From contig NZ_LR134116.1 in NCBI RefSeq assembly GCF_900635455.1, positions 1 through 64,000 of the forward strand: a stretch of DNA of 64,000 nt. Direction: 5' to 3'. Positions 61,807-64,000 of this stretch are shown in pieces. Below the pieces are notes generated by a model. That model saw only the letters and a program-made list of their open reading frames with translations, made no database searches and was not told the origin of the DNA. Source of the stretch: Yersinia intermedia. GTDB lineage: Bacteria; Pseudomonadota; Gammaproteobacteria; Enterobacterales; Enterobacteriaceae. Within the stretch, counting starts at the first letter, position 1, and each line of letters begins with the position of its first letter. Made by a program: the position numbers and the translations under genes.

Positions 61807-62739
61807 TTAGACTGAGCGATTGAGCCAGGCCAGATATTCTTTGACGCCTTCAGCGACTGTTTTGAACGGCTTGTCGTAACCAGCAGCACGCAGCTTGGTG
61901 AGGTCAGCTTGGGTGTATGCCTGATAACGGCCTTTCAACTTTTCAGGGAATTCAATGTATTCCACTGGCCCACTATGGTGGAAGTCTACTACGGCATCGG
62001 CAACAGCCTGGAAAGATTCTGCGCGCCCGGTACCACAGTTGAAAATGCCGGAAACATTGTTTTGCCAGAACCACAGGTTAACGTCAGCCACATCACCCAC
62101 ATAGATGAAATCGCGTTTGAAGTTTTCACTGCCGGAGAAGAGTTTAGGATTCTCACCTGCGTTGATCTGGTTATTCAAGTGGAAGGCAACGCTTGCCATG
62201 CTACCTTTGTGGCCTTCACGTGGACCATAAACGTTGAAATAACGGAAACCACAAATCTGCGAATCAGCTTGCGGCAGAATCTCGCGCACATACTGATCAA
62301 ACAAGAATTTGGAATAACCATAAACGTTGAGTGGTTGTTCGTACTGGCGATCTTCGATGAAATTATCGGTACGCCCGCCATACGTGGCAGCAGAAGAGGC
62401 ATATAAGAACGGAATGCCGCGATCCAGACAGAAGTGCAGGATATCTTTAGAGTATTGATAGTTGTTATCCATCATGTACTTGCCATCCCACTCGGTGGTG
62501 GAAGAACAGGCACCCTCGTGGAAAATGGCTTCGATCTCACCCATATCATCACCGGCAACAATGCTGGCAACAAAATCTTCTTTATCCATGTAATCAGCGA
62601 TATCCAGATCAACCAAATTGACGAATTTAGTGCCGTCTTTCAGGTTATCAACAACCAGAATATCTTTATAACCGATATTATTCAGTGCCTTAACGATGTT
62701 GCTGCCAATGAAACCGGCGCCGCCAGTGACGATAATCAT
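61807..62739 (-). CDS. hldD: HldD (RfaD), ADP-glyceromanno-heptose 6-epimerase
   Basis: HldD converts ADP-D,D-heptose to ADP-L,D-heptose, the donor for WaaC and WaaF. The 310-residue short-chain dehydrogenase-type protein has the NADP-binding GGAGFIGSN at 6–14 and the catalytic YGYSK. Start [14 protein letters not shown] matches E. coli; 15 upstream open codons are not conserved. First gene of hldD-waaF-waaC, divergent from kbl. Confidence 0.98.
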   Translation of the reverse strand: MIIVTGGAGFIGSNIVKALNNIGYKDILVVDNLKDGTKFVNLVDLDIADYMDKEDFVASIVAGDDMGEIEAIFHEGACSSTTEWDGKYMMDNNYQYSKDILHFCLDRGIPFLYASSAATYGGRTDNFIEDRQYEQPLNVYGYSKFLFDQYVREILPQADSQICGFRYFNVYGPREGHKGSMASVAFHLNNQINAGENPKLFSGSENFKRDFIYVGDVADVNLWFWQNNVSGIFNCGTGRAESFQAVADAVVDFHHSGPVEYIEFPEKLKGRYQAYTQADLTKLRAAGYDKPFKTVAEGVKEYLAWLNRSV

Positions 62740-62983
62740 CAGGTTCACCCTTGCTAATCTTCTTGGTCGGGCACAATGCCCCACACTCTAGTTGGCGTTA
62801 TCATAACATTTCATAGGATAGCGCACAGCCGCAAGGGGCTTAATCTCACGGTTTCTATGCGGCTTTAGGATTGTTCGCCGTGATATGTGCTGCATTTTTT
62901 ATAATATAAGACAAGGTTCCTCGTCAGCTCGCTCACTAATCAGTAAAATGTACTGTGAAATTGCCCATCCTGGAGATAACTGA

Positions 62984-64000
62984 ATGTCCCTGCCATTTAA
63001 TCGACACCCTTTTTATCAGCAATTAGAAGAACAACTCATAACTACCCGTGCTGAAGGGTTGTATAAAAACGAGCGCATTATCACCTCCGCCCAGCAAGCA
63101 GATATTGCTGTAGCTGATGGAAGCCACGTAATTAATTTCTGCGCCAATAACTATTTGGGCTTGGCCAACCATCCAAGGCTTATCGCAGCCGCTAAGCAAG
63201 GCATGGATACTCATGGCTTTGGTATGGCGTCGGTTCGTTTTATTTGTGGTACGCAAGACACGCATAAAGAGCTGGAGCAGAAGCTGGCCAGTTTCCTCGG
63301 TATGGAAGATGCCATTCTTTACTCTTCTTGCTTTGATGCTAACGGCGGTCTGTTTGAAACCCTGCTCGGGCCAGAAGATGCCATTATTTCTGATGCGCTG
63401 AATCATGCCTCGATCATTGATGGTGTACGGTTATGTAAAGCCAAGCGCTACCGTTATGCCAATAACGATATGAGCGAACTGGAAGTCCAACTCAAACAAG
63501 CCAAAGCAGATGGCGCGCGTCATATTATGATTGCCACTGACGGCGTGTTCTCAATGGATGGTGTCATTGCCAACCTGAAAGGTGTTTGCGATCTGGCTGA
63601 TGAGTATCAGGCATTAGTGATGGTCGATGACTCCCATGCCGTGGGCTTTGTGGGTGCTAATGGCCGTGGTACTCATGAATACTGCGAAGTAATGGATCGC
63701 GTTGATATTATCACCGGTACTTTGGGTAAAGCACTGGGTGGGGCGTCAGGCGGCTATACCGCGGGTCGTAAAGAAGTGGTTGAGTGGTTGCGCCAGCGTT
63801 CACGGCCTTATTTGTTCTCAAACTCGCTGGCTCCGGCAATCGTTGCCGCCTCAATTGAAGTGTTATCGCTCCTGGAAGACGGTGCTGAACTGCGTGACCA
63901 TTTATGGGCGAACGCGCGTTTATTCCGCGAGAAAATGAGTGCCGCCGGATTCACATTGGCTGGCGCTGATCATGCAATTATTCCGGTCATGCTGGGTGAA
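62984..64000 (+). CDS. kbl: Kbl, 2-amino-3-ketobutyrate CoA ligase, 3' end outside the window
   Basis: Kbl splits 2-amino-3-oxobutyrate with CoA into glycine and acetyl-CoA, the second step of threonine degradation after Tdh. It is a PLP enzyme of the alpha-oxoamine synthase family: [18 protein letters not shown]…, [22 protein letters not shown] and the PLP Lys in [16 protein letters not shown]. 339 codons are present of about 398; the frame is open at the edge. TGGAGA is the ribosome site. tdh should follow. Confidence 0.97.
   Translation, partial: MSLPFNRHPFYQQLEEQLITTRAEGLYKNERIITSAQQADIAVADGSHVINFCANNYLGLANHPRLIAAAKQGMDTHGFGMASVRFICGTQDTHKELEQKLASFLGMEDAILYSSCFDANGGLFETLLGPEDAIISDALNHASIIDGVRLCKAKRYRYANNDMSELEVQLKQAKADGARHIMIATDGVFSMDGVIANLKGVCDLADEYQALVMVDDSHAVGFVGANGRGTHEYCEVMDRVDIITGTLGKALGGASGGYTAGRKEVVEWLRQRSRPYLFSNSLAPAIVAASIEVLSLLEDGAELRDHLWANARLFREKMSAAGFTLAGADHAIIPVMLGE

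Overview
This is a chromosomal window from an enterobacterium, almost certainly a Yersinia. Evidence: protein sequences close to but distinct from E. coli orthologues, five ERIC-type repeats, waaE between waaA and coaD, and the join of two blocks that lie apart in E. coli (mobBA–yiiD and yicH–kbl). It is probably not Y. pestis but another species, sequenced as a draft; that part is inference. No tRNA, IS element, prophage or CRISPR array was seen.

Layout. 1–8 kb: a terminator at the left edge (probably the end of an rRNA operon), mobB, mobA, yihD, srkA, dsbA, polA, Spot 42 RNA, engB and CsrC RNA. Nearly every protein gene from 0.3 to 4.2 kb is broken by one-base indels in short homopolymers, which looks like sequencing error rather than gene decay. 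8–20 kb: yihI, a small membrane protein gene, hemN, the nitrogen control operon glnA-glnL-glnG with sigma-54 promoter and NtrC sites, typA, yihX, yihY, dtd and fabY/yiiD.

20–27 kb is the first accessory region, exactly at the synteny break. A sigma-54 activator with a long TPR-like tail but no receiver domain is followed by two tandem upstream palindromes, a near-perfect sigma-54 promoter and a two-gene operon: a 225-residue protein almost free of basic residues and a 218-residue protein with a papain-like Cys/His/Asp arrangement. Then come a Ner-like regulator and three tandem PAS-LuxR paralogues. This is the best candidate here for an undescribed system.

27–40 kb is conserved core: yicH, xanP, gltS, the gmk-rpoZ-spoT-trmH-recG operon, ligB and yicG. 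41–48 kb is the second accessory region: a DUF3574 lipoprotein, a NupC-type nucleoside transporter, a convergent rpfF/rpfR pair (fatty-acid signal synthase and its c-di-GMP receptor), a DUF4282 membrane protein, and an XRE regulator with a metallo-beta-lactamase-fold enzyme under a palindromic operator. dinD follows, flanked by 33-bp direct repeats.

49–64 kb is core again: yicC, rph-pyrE with its attenuator, slmA, coaBC-dut, radC, rpmB-rpmG behind a structured leader, mutM, coaD-waaE-waaA, then hldD-waaF-waaC for the LPS inner core, and the start of kbl, which runs off the right edge.
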